This document shows positions 50,005-58,615 of a DNA stretch of 64,000 nt, piece after piece. Under the pieces are notes generated by a model. It was not told the DNA's origin. It was given only the letters and a program-made list of their open reading frames with translations, and did not search any database. Made by a program: the position numbers and the translations under genes. The DNA is from Tumidithrix helvetica (GTDB lineage: Bacteria; Cyanobacteriota; Cyanobacteriia; Pseudanabaenales; Pseudanabaenaceae), in assembly GCF_965232925.1 (NCBI RefSeq), contig NZ_CBDDRA010000027.1, positions 1 to 64,000 of the forward strand, written 5' to 3'. Positions within the stretch are counted from its first letter, which is position 1. Each line of letters begins with the position of its first letter.

Positions 50005-50907
50005 TCAGCGTCTATAGGTTAAAGTGCCAGCATCTCCATCCAGTTCTGCGGTACAGCCAATACATAGGGATGTGTTGACACCGTCATGCCCAAATGGCAG
50101 ATTCACAACAATCGGAATTTCTAAATTTTGCAGGCGATCGCGCCAAACTTCTTCCATGCCTAAAGTGGGTGTTGAAACTTCGCTTTGACTAAATCGACCT
50201 AAAGCGACTCCTTTCACTTTTTGCAATAAACCGCTCAGCCGCCAATGGGTGAGCATGCGATCGACCTTGTAGGGCGGCTCAGCGACATCTTCAAATGCCA
50301 AAATTACATTTTCCATGTCAGGGCAGAGTGAAGTTCCAATGAGATGCGTAGCGACATTGAGATTTCCTGCTAATAAGATTCCTTGGGCTTTGCCACCACC
50401 CCAATCGACACCTGATAAGCTTATCGAGGTGATTTTCCCTTCAAGCCAGTCAAAAAATTTCTCTATACTTTCTAGGGGCTGATTGCCAAGCGTACTCGCT
50501 ACAGAAGCATGGAAACTGCCGATCTGTTTGTTTGCAGCCAAGCCCCATTGCAAAGCCGTAACATCAGAGAAGCCAATCAGCCATTTAGGATGATCGGTCT
50601 GTAGATCTTGCCAATTGAGGATTTCTAATAAGCGGATTGAGCCATAGCCCCCTCGGGCGCAGATAATCGCACCGCATTCAGGATCGTTCCATGCCTCCAG
50701 AAACTGTTGGCAGCGATGCCGATCGCTTCCTGCTAGATAGCCCCAAGGCTGATTCATATCGGGCGGAACTTTGGCTCTATAGCCGCGATCTCGCCAAATT
50801 TGTAAGCCCTGCTCTAATCGTTCCCAGTCTCTAATATCGCCACTAGGAGCAATGACACGCACAGTTTGTGTCCTGTCTATATGGGGTGGAATTACAAGCG
50901 ATCGCAT
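50005..50907 (-). CDS. LD-carboxypeptidase (muramoyltetrapeptide carboxypeptidase, S66)
   Basis: 300 residues from the ATG at 50907 (a TTG three codons upstream is less likely). It removes the terminal D-Ala from tetrapeptides released in peptidoglycan recycling. The S66 serine is in ARGGYGSIRLLEIL, and the Glu and His of the Ser-Glu-His triad lie in LAFEDVAEPPYKVDRML and NLPFGHDGVN. VRVIAPSGDI opens the fold. No signal peptide, as expected for the cytoplasmic enzyme. Monocistronic. Confidence 0.93.
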   Translation of the reverse strand: MRSLVIPPHIDRTQTVRVIAPSGDIRDWERLEQGLQIWRDRGYRAKVPPDMNQPWGYLAGSDRHRCQQFLEAWNDPECGAIICARGGYGSIRLLEILNWQDLQTDHPKWLIGFSDVTALQWGLAANKQIGSFHASVASTLGNQPLESIEKFFDWLEGKITSISLSGVDWGGGKAQGILLAGNLNVATHLIGTSLCPDMENVILAFEDVAEPPYKVDRMLTHWRLSGLLQKVKGVALGRFSQSEVSTPTLGMEEVWRDRLQNLEIPIVVNLPFGHDGVNTSLCIGCTAELDGDAGTLTYRR

Positions 50908-51154
50908 AGGGCACAATGTCTGGTACAGGCTAAATGCATCATCACATACTCACTGATGTCCTTAGTAGCCTGAGGGAGGCATATTTTTGGGGATTGTGCC
51001 TTATTAAGTTCTAAAACAATTTCTTGCGATCGCAAATCAATTATTCGTATCATAAGCTACAGAAATATTTTTTCGCCTGATAGAGAAATTTCAGCCTCTA
51101 TTAGATATGAATCGTTGTAAATCCTGACATAAGGTAAAGGCAAGGTAAATAGAG

Positions 51155-51397
51155 ATGAAAACAGCAGCTCTTAACATCAGACTGAGAAAGGCGACAACTT
51201 TGGCTCCGCGCAACCAACATTATGAGCCATCGCCTCAAGATTCAACATGGGTGACACTGCTTGAGCTACCTGACCCTTACTGCTTTAACGAAGCCCTTCT
51301 GATGTGTGAGTATCCCGATGGTAAGTGGGCAGCTTGGATTCCCGATTTTGGTGAAGTCACTCTACACTCAGGTCAATTTTGCCGCGATCGTATCTAG
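51155..51397 (+). CDS. Small conserved-looking protein of unknown function
   Basis: 80 residues, not recognised. Contains TWVTLLELPDPYCFNEALLM and DGKWAAWIPDFGEVTLHSGQ, a pattern with conserved-looking Trp and Asp residues of a small cytoplasmic protein. Codon use looks like the neighbours. A hairpin pair with T-rich tail follows, which supports it being a real transcription unit. Confidence 0.6.
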   Translation: MKTAALNIRLRKATTLAPRNQHYEPSPQDSTWVTLLELPDPYCFNEALLMCEYPDGKWAAWIPDFGEVTLHSGQFCRDRI

Positions 51398-51458
51398 CTT
51401 TTTTGAAGCTTTAGACAAAAGTCTTAGTAAGACGTACAAATAAAATGCAAAAAATTTA

Positions 51459-51503
51459 AAAACCTTGAAAGGTGCGTTGGGGTAATGCTCTTTTCAAGGT
51501 TTT
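51459..51503 (+). terminator. Long hairpin downstream of the 80-residue gene
   Basis: AAAACCTTGAAA pairs with TTTCAAGGTTTT across a ~21-base loop. The T4 end of the stem suits termination in either direction, but the loop is large. Confidence 0.5.
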
Positions 51504-51534
51504 CGACTCTCTTCCTTTCTGGGAGAGGGTTTAG

Positions 51535-51566
51535 AAAGAGAGTTGCCTAAACTCTCTTTTTAATTT
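51535..51566 (+). terminator. Intrinsic terminator upstream of tRNA-Ser
   Basis: AAAGAGAGTT pairs with AACTCTCTTT around GCCTA, followed by TTAATTTT. A compact, convincing rho-independent structure that isolates the 80-residue gene from the tRNA. Confidence 0.75.
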
Positions 51567-51678
51567 TGTAATAGACCGCCCATGCCAACAACAAAAATTT
51601 CGATAAATTTCGATCTTGTACTGGAAATGTGTTGCTTGCTTTGGTATGATGAGTTGCTCAAATAGAGTACTCCCAAAA

Positions 51679-51765
51679 GGAGAGGTGGCCGAGTGGTTGA
51701 AGGCGCAGCACTGGAAATGCTGTTTAGGGGTAACTTTAACGAGGGTTCGAATCCCTCCCTCTCCG
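51679..51765 (+). tRNA. tRNA-Ser (GGA)
   Basis: 87 nt, class II. Acceptor GGAGAGG pairs with CCTCTCC, discriminator G. The anticodon loop is CTGGAAA with GGA at 51713-51715, closed by CAGCA/TGCTG. A long variable arm (GTTTAGGGGTAACTTTAAC region) precedes the T-arm GAGGG-TTCGAAT-CCCTC. No CCA is encoded. Confidence 0.97.
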
Positions 51766-51792
51766 TTGATATTTTGATATGCTACATCTGCC

Positions 51793-52827
51793 ATGCTAAA
51801 TGTGCTTGAGCATTTGCCCGAGGGTCTGCTAGAACTTGAGTCTACTGATTTATATAAGTTGCTCGAAACACCTACGTTAATTCACCTTGTAGGTGAGAAA
51901 CAAGCTCCTTTGTTTGTCTCAATATTGCTGCATGGTAACGAGACCACAAGTTGGTTGGCGATGCGATCTCTGTTGCAACGCTATCAAGGGAAAATCTTAC
52001 CAAGATCGCTCTCGATTTTTTTTGGGAATGTTTCCGCAGCGAGATATAGACAGCGTAATCTAGACGATCAGCCTGATTACAACCGCATTTGGCAGCCTGG
52101 CGACAGCCCCGAACAGCAGATGGCACAACATGTAATCGAATCAATGCGATCGCGTGGTGTGTTTGCCAGTATTGATATTCATAACAACACGGGACTCAAC
52201 CCTCATTACGGTTGCATTACCAGACTAGATCGGCAATCGCTCAATTTGGCGAAATTGTTTAGTCGTACCGTCGTTTATTACACCACACCCAAGACCGTTC
52301 AGTCCCATGCCTTTGCAAAGTTATGCCCGTCAATTGTGATCGAGTGCGGGCAACCCGATCTGCCTGATGGTACTGCTCATGCCCTTGAGTATGTGGAAAC
52401 CTGTTTAGCTTTAGAATCAATTCCCAATCGAGAAGTTACAGATATTGACCTGTTTCACACTGTAGCAATCGTAAAAATCCCCAAATCCGTCAGCTTTGGC
52501 TTTGCTGATTTAAATTCTCATCATTCCACTGTGAACCTAAATCCTCAAACGCCAAACCACGATCTCTACTTCCCTACCGATTTGGATCGCCTAAATTTTT
52601 GCGAACTTCCGATTGGTACAAAAATAGGAGACATTCGCGCTAGGGTCGATCGACCCTATTTAGAAGCATGGGATGAGTCGGGGCAAGATGTTAGCGATCG
52701 CTTGTTTACCTACGAACAGGGAGCCATCCGAACACGCTTACCTGTAATGCCCTCTATGTTGACGTTACAGCCTGATATTATTCGCCAAGATTGCCTCTGT
52801 TATTTAATGGTGCGATTAGATATTTAG
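51793..52827 (+). CDS. Succinylglutamate desuccinylase/aspartoacylase-family metallopeptidase (M14-like)
   Basis: 344 residues. VSILLHGNETTSWLAM provides the zinc-binding His and Glu of the HxxE motif, and SIDIHNNTGLNPHYGC the third ligand region. SIVIECGQPDLPDG holds the catalytic Glu. The family hydrolyses amide-linked N-acyl groups or C-terminal residues; the substrate here is not readable. A C-terminal ~130-residue beta domain follows. It starts 27 bp after the tRNA-Ser gene. Confidence 0.86.
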   Translation: MLNVLEHLPEGLLELESTDLYKLLETPTLIHLVGEKQAPLFVSILLHGNETTSWLAMRSLLQRYQGKILPRSLSIFFGNVSAARYRQRNLDDQPDYNRIWQPGDSPEQQMAQHVIESMRSRGVFASIDIHNNTGLNPHYGCITRLDRQSLNLAKLFSRTVVYYTTPKTVQSHAFAKLCPSIVIECGQPDLPDGTAHALEYVETCLALESIPNREVTDIDLFHTVAIVKIPKSVSFGFADLNSHHSTVNLNPQTPNHDLYFPTDLDRLNFCELPIGTKIGDIRARVDRPYLEAWDESGQDVSDRLFTYEQGAIRTRLPVMPSMLTLQPDIIRQDCLCYLMVRLDI

Positions 52828-53048
52828 CCCTTATAGTCATTAGCATTTAGCTATCAGATTTTTTAAAAGCCTTGCTACGCAAGATCGTCATCTATAAATT
52901 GCTGCCCTAATTTATCGTGCGATCGCTACATCAACAGAATCTAATCATTTATATAAGAATTTCTGATTTCCAAACCTGATGAATATAACATAAACTTAAT
53001 TGAGCTTTAGCGATTCGGTTCCATCAAAACGAGCAAAAGGAGAAAGCG

Positions 53049-53555
53049 ATGCCAAAAAGCCAAGATCGACTAGCAGGTCAGCCAATTGCTTGGATCGAGC
53101 GCAATCTGATCGTGCGTGCATTGGAATCTATTCAAGACTTGATCGTGATCTCTCTATGTATCGGTTTGTTTAGCGTGATGGTGCTTCAACTCAAAGATAT
53201 GTTCGGATCGCTGCTCTCTCCATCAAATTTCCATTTTCATGCCATCACTGCGGATATTTTATTCGTCCTCATTTTGGTCGAGCTGTTTCGGCTATTGATT
53301 ATCTATTTGCAAGAACATCGCGTTTCGATTGGGGTAGCTGTGGAAGTTTCCATCGTTTCGGTGCTGAGAGAAGTGATCGTGCGCGGTGTGTTAGATACGC
53401 CTTGGGTACAGATCCTCGTAACGGGCGGATTTCTCTTAGTGTTAGCAGTTCTGCTGGTGGTTAGAGTTTGGATACCCCCTACCTTTGAGGGCATCGATCC
53501 TGAGACTCGCATCCTACAAGCCTATAACTCACAGAAGGAAGTGTCAAAAAATTAA
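53049..53555 (+). CDS. PsiE-family (phosphate-starvation-inducible-like) membrane protein
   Basis: 168 residues, ATG with AAAGGAGAAAG upstream. Four hydrophobic segments: DLIVISLCIGLFSVMVL, ADILFVLILVELFRLLIIYL, a weaker one (VEVSIVSVLREVIV) and WVQILVTGGFLLVLAVLLVV. The LVELFRLLIIYLQEHRVS turn is the PsiE signature. The biochemical role is unknown. It is followed after 28 bp by the Coq4-family gene on the same strand, so the two may be cotranscribed. Confidence 0.82.
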   Translation: MPKSQDRLAGQPIAWIERNLIVRALESIQDLIVISLCIGLFSVMVLQLKDMFGSLLSPSNFHFHAITADILFVLILVELFRLLIIYLQEHRVSIGVAVEVSIVSVLREVIVRGVLDTPWVQILVTGGFLLVLAVLLVVRVWIPPTFEGIDPETRILQAYNSQKEVSKN

Positions 53556-53583
53556 CCCAAAGTCCTTACTACTCTAAAAAACT

Positions 53584-54255
53584 ATGGTATTTGAAAATTT
53601 GCGGCATAACCTTGACTTTCTATCTACCCTGAAAGGGGTTGTCGCTTTATTGCGAGATCCCGGTCAAACGGAATCTGTTTATGATGTCGAAGATGGACTA
53701 AGAAATACCAAAGCGACAGGGTTAGCCGTTGAGTTTGTCAAATCTAAGCCTGGCGTGGTTAAACTTTTTCAAGAGCGTTATCTAGCGCCATCGGTCAATA
53801 TAGAAGCTTTGCTACAACTCCCCCAAGCATCTCTCGGATATGCCTACGCCACGTATATTCGAGATTCTGGGTTCGATCCAAACTTCTATCGTCTTGTCAA
53901 AGTCGAAGATGATATCAGCTATTTTCTCTTACGGATGCGGCAAACCCATGATATTTGGCATATTGTTGCAGGATTTGGCACGGATGTCCCTGGAGAATTG
54001 GGATTAAAGGCATTTGAACTGGCTCAAACCCATCGAACAATGTCAGCAGTCCTGATCGCAGGGGGACTCCTCAGTACTCTATTCAAGCATCCTGAAGAAT
54101 TAGACAATTTATTGAGTCAGCTTGCGATCGGCTATCGGTTAGGGGCAAAAGCCAAGCCATTTCTTGCCCAGAAATGGGAAGAAAATTGGGAGCGTCCCTT
54201 ACAAGATTGGCGGCAAGAGTTAGGGATAGAACCGACCAAAGAATATGTTCCGTAG
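53584..54255 (+). CDS. Coq4-family protein
   Basis: 223 residues. The Coq4 hallmark is present: HDIWHIVAGFGTDVPGELGL gives HDxxHx(11)E, a metal-binding motif. In eukaryotes Coq4 scaffolds ubiquinone synthesis and was reported to act in C1 decarboxylation and hydroxylation. Cyanobacteria make plastoquinone rather than ubiquinone, so the bacterial role here is open. Length and helical content fit the family throughout. Confidence 0.88.
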   Translation: MVFENLRHNLDFLSTLKGVVALLRDPGQTESVYDVEDGLRNTKATGLAVEFVKSKPGVVKLFQERYLAPSVNIEALLQLPQASLGYAYATYIRDSGFDPNFYRLVKVEDDISYFLLRMRQTHDIWHIVAGFGTDVPGELGLKAFELAQTHRTMSAVLIAGGLLSTLFKHPEELDNLLSQLAIGYRLGAKAKPFLAQKWEENWERPLQDWRQELGIEPTKEYVP

Positions 54256-54358
54256 GGCAAAATCTACATCCACTTTAACAACTGGCACTGTAGGGAGAAT
54301 CGATCGAGGATTACCTGCCTACAATGACACACATACCATTCGTTAAGGATTTAAACCT

Positions 54359-54568
54359 ATGCAACAAACTGGACTTGGCAAAGATACACCCGCTTGGATT
54401 ATGCAAGTTTGGGCTGCATTTGTAATCTCTACCATAGGAACTGGTGTTGGTATCTTTTATCTAGAAGGAAATACTTGGCAAAAGGCGTTTGTGGGTATGG
54501 GATATGTTTTCTCGGTGTCATCAACATTTACTCTCGCAAAGACCATCCGCGACAATCAGGGAAAATAA
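54359..54568 (+). CDS. YiaAB two-helix domain membrane protein
   Basis: 69 residues with two hydrophobic helices: WIMQVWAAFVISTIGTGVGI and KAFVGMGYVFSVSSTFTLAK. They are separated by a short FYLEGNTW loop and followed by TIRDNQ, the pattern of the YiaA/YiaB two-helix family. Function unknown. A 34-bp palindrome and second hairpin follow, probably ending this transcript and that of gpsA on the other strand. Confidence 0.85.
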   Translation: MQQTGLGKDTPAWIMQVWAAFVISTIGTGVGIFYLEGNTWQKAFVGMGYVFSVSSTFTLAKTIRDNQGK

Positions 54569-54575
54569 TTCTATT

Positions 54576-54630
54576 TTCCCAAAAGCTTCTGTACAGAAGC
54601 TTTTGGGAATGACCTCGCTTTGCGGGGTCA
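54576..54630. terminator. Bidirectional double-hairpin terminator (relative of the foldback repeat)
   Basis: 54576-54609 is a perfect 34-bp palindrome (TTCCCAAAAGCTTCTG and its complement). 54610-54630 forms TGACCTCG-CTTTG-CGGGGTCA with one G-T pair. The two-hairpin order copies that of the foldback repeats, but without their ATACCA ends. It lies between the convergent YiaAB and gpsA genes. Confidence 0.75.
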
Positions 54631-54631
54631 T

Positions 54632-55573
54632 TCAACTCTCTGGTTTTAAATCTCGTTCCATTAATCCTTCTACTGCTTGTTGAGGATTGATTTCGCCCTT
54701 GAGCAAGCGATAGACATAACGAGACACGGGGACGGCAATATTCTCGCGATCGCTAATCGCAATTAAAACATGAGCCGTATTTACACCCTCGGCAGTACCG
54801 CTAATTGAGGCGATCGCTTCATCAAGTTGTTTTCCCTGTGCTAACGCAAAGCCCACCTGATAGTTACGGCTGAGATGACTATTGCAAGTTGCGAGTAAAT
54901 CGCCTAGACCCGATAGCCCCCAAAAAGTCTCAGGTCGAGCGCCAAAATAGGAGCCCACGCGGATAATCTCCATGAGGGCACGCGTAATTAAAGCAGCCTT
55001 AGCATTTGTACCTAGTTGTAAGCCATCGCAAACTCCGACGGCGATCGCGATCACATTTTTTAAGGTACCGCCTAACTCCACACCAATCGGGTCGGAGTTG
55101 GTATATACCCTGAAGTTTTTAGAAGCGAAAGCAGTCTGCACAATTTGAGCAGCTTTGGTATCATCGCTGGCAACCACCGTAGCTGAGGGTAACCCAGCGT
55201 CAATCTCTTTGGAAAGATTCGGCCCCGACAAAACCACAATCGGGTGATTGGGCAGAGCTTTGCGCCAAATCTGAGCTGGGGTATTGCCTGTGATCGGTTC
55301 TAAACCCTTGGTGGCACTGACCAAAATCGTCTGCTCAGGCGAGCAAATTTCCTGAAGTTGTTTGGCAATACTCGCAACCCCTTTCATCGATATCGCAGAA
55401 ACAATCATGTCGCTGCCTGCGATCGCCTCGGCTAAGCTTTGAGAACTCTGGCGCGACCATAGTGTGACTCGATGCTGATTGGCATTGGCTAACTTTGCCA
55501 GTGCCGATCCCCAAGCTCCTGCGCCTAGAATGGCGATCGTAGAGGCTTCAGGTAGATTTGTTTGACTATCCAT
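54632..55573 (-). CDS. gpsA: NAD(P)-dependent glycerol-3-phosphate dehydrogenase
   Basis: 313 residues from the ATG at 55573; the frame stays open to a GTG at 55639, but the extra N-terminus lacks family similarity. It makes sn-glycerol 3-phosphate from dihydroxyacetone phosphate for lipid synthesis. The Rossmann motif is IAILGAGAWGSALAKLA; VVLSGPNLSKEI and GVELGGTLKNVIAIAVGVCDG (the catalytic Lys) follow. The C-terminal helical domain contains GLSGLGDLLATC, also conserved. Convergent with the YiaAB gene across a double hairpin. Confidence 0.95.
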   Translation of the reverse strand: MDSQTNLPEASTIAILGAGAWGSALAKLANANQHRVTLWSRQSSQSLAEAIAGSDMIVSAISMKGVASIAKQLQEICSPEQTILVSATKGLEPITGNTPAQIWRKALPNHPIVVLSGPNLSKEIDAGLPSATVVASDDTKAAQIVQTAFASKNFRVYTNSDPIGVELGGTLKNVIAIAVGVCDGLQLGTNAKAALITRALMEIIRVGSYFGARPETFWGLSGLGDLLATCNSHLSRNYQVGFALAQGKQLDEAIASISGTAEGVNTAHVLIAISDRENIAVPVSRYVYRLLKGEINPQQAVEGLMERDLKPES

Positions 55574-55969
55574 AATTTGAGTGATGAGAAACTTAGAGCA
55601 AGCGTATTGGTCGGGGATCGATAGCAGCGCAAGGGGCACTGCTCGAATTTTGAGGTGGGACTAGGCTACCCTCGATCGGTGATCGAGCGGATTAGCGGAT
55701 TGATGAAATTGAGTCTGGGTGTAAGAATAGGTCAGTGATATAATATGCAGCATCCTTCACAAACTTGCAGGAATCTAGGGGAAAGCAATTTATTCGACTC
55801 AATCAACTTAGATTGGCTTGTATGATTTATTCCTTAGACTTACTTTAAGGGTGGCAGTAATACAAGGATCTTGGTATTAACTCACAAAACCTTATCTGTA
55901 AGTGCCTCTCAGATAGCTGAGAGAAGGTCGCTATTTGAGGTTTAACTAATTTCAAGAGGGTGGCATACA
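55574..55969. other. Divergent intergenic region with a leader hairpin
   Basis: 396 bp between gpsA and the bifunctional-nuclease-family gene. The only structure I see is a perfect 7-bp stem at 55906-55923 (CTCTCAG-ATAG-CTGAGAG) about 46 bp before the downstream ATG, which could act in the mRNA leader. The rest shows no gene. Confidence 0.45.
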
Positions 55970-56464
55970 ATGATCGAGATGAAGGTGGCTGGAATTGCGA
56001 TTGATGCTGTCAGTCATAACCCCATCGTTTTATTGCGCGATACAACCGATCGCAGGGCATTGCCGATTTGGATCGGTGAAGCTGAAGCGAAAGCAATTGT
56101 GAATGCGCTCGATCCCAAGCCTTTAGCAAGGCCGATGACCCACGATCTGATTATGAATATCATTGATGGTTGGTCGGCAAACCTAGAGCGTGTTGTGATT
56201 CATGCCCTCAAAAATAGTACATTCTACGCACTGTTAACGATCTCGCAGGGAGAAGTCAAAAAGGAAATTGATGCCCGCCCTAGCGATGCGATCGCCCTTG
56301 CTCTGAGAGCCCGTTGCCCAATTTGGGTTATGGAAGAAGTGATTTTAGAGGCTTCCATTCCCGTCGATCAAGATGCTGACGAAGCGGAAAGACGGGCATT
56401 TCGCGAGTTTTTATCAAATCTGAGACCCGAAGACTTTGCCAAAGGTCCAAAGCTAGGAAATTAG
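55970..56464 (+). CDS. Bifunctional nuclease family protein (BFN/DUF151)
   Basis: 164 residues, ATG after GAGGGTGG. The family core is complete: VAGIAIDAVSHNPIVLLRD, RALPIWIGEAEAKAI and the DARPSDAIALALRARCPIWV block of DUF151. Plant BFN members cleave single-stranded DNA and RNA, but a role in cyanobacteria is not established. The C-terminal tail is acidic. Convergent with the RodZ-like gene. Confidence 0.92.
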   Translation: MIEMKVAGIAIDAVSHNPIVLLRDTTDRRALPIWIGEAEAKAIVNALDPKPLARPMTHDLIMNIIDGWSANLERVVIHALKNSTFYALLTISQGEVKKEIDARPSDAIALALRARCPIWVMEEVILEASIPVDQDADEAERRAFREFLSNLRPEDFAKGPKLGN

Positions 56465-56478
56465 CAGCCTTGCTACGA

Positions 56479-57555
56479 TCACCTATTTCTGGAGCCTCCA
56501 TCGCCAAAGAAGTTGTCAATAAACCCATTGAGGCGATCGCGATCTTGAGCGGTATTTGAGTTTGTCCCAATCGTGGGAGCTAAACCAGTAGTTGATACGC
56601 TGGGTTTATAACCTTGGTCAAATTTCTTTTCGACGACTTCCCCTTCTTTACCTAGCTGCTCGGATGGTAGGTTGTTAAATGTGACGGCAACAGCACCAGC
56701 ATTACCAGCTCGAATTGCCACGCGGCGATCGGCAGACCAAGACAATTTTCTACCCTCAGACAACACACCTTCAAATTCGGTTTTGCCATCTACAAGCACC
56801 CGAATCCAAGATTGTCCAGTCATTACAATGCCAACATTGACCGACTTGTTTCCCGTAAAGCTGAAGTTAGCATTGGTCGGATCTTGACTCAAAATACTAC
56901 TGCTAAAAGCCAAGGAACTAGAAGCACTTAGCGCTTCACCTGTAGAACCAATAAAATAGCTGGGATCGCTACTAGTAGAGGTTTTGTCAGGATTATTTGC
57001 AAATATTGTAGATCCTGGCGTTTTGAGGGCATCTACAGCGGTAGTTGTAGGGACAAAGCTGTAAATAGGAGCTGCGATCGCGGGGGTAGGCTTAACTGTT
57101 TTAGGCGTTGCCTTTGGCGTTAGCTGCGCCGCCTTACCTAAGTTAGTTTTGCTATCGTCAATTTTGTTCGCAAGGGGCGGATTGAGAAATGCCGCTAAAG
57201 TTCCTACTGCCCCACCGATCACCAAAATGTATAGGGCATAGAGATGGAGAGGACGCAGTTCACCTGCGGGAGACTTGGACCAATTTTTTTTCTCTTCGAC
57301 CACAGGGGCAAGGGGAAACTCGTCGGCAATCTTTCCTAGTCCAACGGTTTCACCATATTTACGAATGAACCCTTTAATGTAGACAGGCTCAGGCAAAGAC
57401 TCGAGATTTCCTTCTTCAATGGCTCTGAGATGACGCTCGGCAATTAGCGTAGTAGCAGTAACTTGCTGAAGCGAAATATCTTTTTCTTCGCGCATTTGCT
57501 TGAGCTGTGCGCCTATTTCTGCCAACTTATCCGCTTGATTACAATTGCTAACCAC
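56479..57555 (-). CDS. RodZ-like protein (HTH_25 + TM + DUF4115)
   Basis: 358 residues, GTG start. Residues ~10-80 are a helix-turn-helix of the HTH_25 type (LKQMREEKDISLQQVTATTL; IEEGNLESLPEPVYIKGFIR), as in RodZ. A membrane helix near 105-125 (LYALYILVIGGAVGTLAAFL) is followed by a Ser/Thr/Pro-rich spacer and a C-terminal DUF4115 beta domain (SWIRVLVDGKTEFEGVLSEG). RodZ links MreB to the membrane in rod-shaped growth. The DUF4115 domain faces the periplasm. No mre genes are nearby, so the assignment rests on domain order. Confidence 0.85.
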   Translation of the reverse strand: MVSNCNQADKLAEIGAQLKQMREEKDISLQQVTATTLIAERHLRAIEEGNLESLPEPVYIKGFIRKYGETVGLGKIADEFPLAPVVEEKKNWSKSPAGELRPLHLYALYILVIGGAVGTLAAFLNPPLANKIDDSKTNLGKAAQLTPKATPKTVKPTPAIAAPIYSFVPTTTAVDALKTPGSTIFANNPDKTSTSSDPSYFIGSTGEALSASSSLAFSSSILSQDPTNANFSFTGNKSVNVGIVMTGQSWIRVLVDGKTEFEGVLSEGRKLSWSADRRVAIRAGNAGAVAVTFNNLPSEQLGKEGEVVEKKFDQGYKPSVSTTGLAPTIGTNSNTAQDRDRLNGFIDNFFGDGGSRNR

Positions 57556-57839
57556 AGTATCTATACCAAAACTTTAACTATCTTAACTACCTAGACCGAT
57601 CCCCGCAAGTCAAGGTTTCCGTACCTTAAATATAACATTTGTTTAAGAATTATTGCTTACTGGGGCAGATGGTAGTTGGCAGGTGAACGTTTGATGGTTG
57701 ACAGGGGATAGCTATAGCAAGCCTAAATGAATTGTAATGAATTTGTAGCGTGGACATCTTGCCTGCAAGGGTCAGAAACCAGTACTACGTTCGCAAACAA
57801 TTAAGGATCGCTACATTCATCCTTCTGGTTCCAAACACT

Positions 57840-58565
57840 TTAGCGAGAATGGCTAAAAGCTAGTTTCTCAATCTCGCAGGGCTTAAGGAGGCGGTGACTA
57901 CCCGATCGCAGATCGCCAAGCGTAATCGAAGCGATCGCCGTACGATGTAAAGCAAGCACGGGATAACCTAACTGCTCGGCTACACGACGAATTTGCCGAT
58001 TGCGCCCCTCTCGCAACACAATGCGTAGCTGGGTTTGCTGGGGTTGGGTAGTCATAACAGTGACATCAGCAGGTAGGGTAGTCTTTTCATCGAGTAAGAT
58101 CCCTTGTCGCCACTGTTGCAAGTCTGATTGGCTGGGCTGTCCTTTGACCCAGACCTCATAGGTTTTGGGAATATGATGTCGAGGATGCGCGAGCAGATTG
58201 GCACGATCGCCATCGTTGGTGAGAAGCAAAGCCCCACTGCTGTTGTAATCTAAACGTCCGACATAATAGAGGCGATTGTAAGCAGGCGGCAGCAAGTCGA
58301 ATACCGTTTTACGATCTTGCGGGTCGTGGCGCGTACAAATGAATCCTATGGGCTTGTATAACAGTACCCACAGGATTTGAGGGGTTTCTTTTACAATCAG
58401 ATGGTTGTCAATCTCTATGCGATCGCTTTCTGGGTCTGCCTTTGTCCCCAACTCTGTGACGATCGCGCCATTTAGTTTCACTCGCCCAGCCAAAATCAAC
58501 TGCTCTGCCCCTCGCCGAGAAGCGACGCCATAGCGCGATAATATTTTTTGGAGTCTCTCAGTCAT
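57840..58565 (-). CDS. Pseudouridine synthase, RsuA/RluB family
   Basis: 241 residues. N-terminal S4 RNA-binding domain (MTERLQKILSRYGVASRRGA, GRVKLNGAIV), then the catalytic domain with GRLDYNSSGALLLTNDG, whose Asp is the nucleophile of the family. NRQIRRVAEQLGYPVLALHR near the end is also characteristic. It isomerises uridines in rRNA. RluB (23S) is the commoner cyanobacterial match, but I cannot separate RluB from RsuA or RluE/F reliably by eye. It lies divergent from gloB with 50 bp between starts. Confidence 0.93.
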   Translation of the reverse strand: MTERLQKILSRYGVASRRGAEQLILAGRVKLNGAIVTELGTKADPESDRIEIDNHLIVKETPQILWVLLYKPIGFICTRHDPQDRKTVFDLLPPAYNRLYYVGRLDYNSSGALLLTNDGDRANLLAHPRHHIPKTYEVWVKGQPSQSDLQQWRQGILLDEKTTLPADVTVMTTQPQQTQLRIVLREGRNRQIRRVAEQLGYPVLALHRTAIASITLGDLRSGSHRLLKPCEIEKLAFSHSR

Positions 58566-58615
58566 TTATGCTCTTAGGGAATTCTCTTCGGTCATTTCCA
58601 TAGGTATGTCGCATT

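Noticed and set aside
51531..51794. An 87-codon minus-strand frame across the tRNA-Ser gene
   Set aside because: It reads through the tRNA and a terminator, so it is an artefact.
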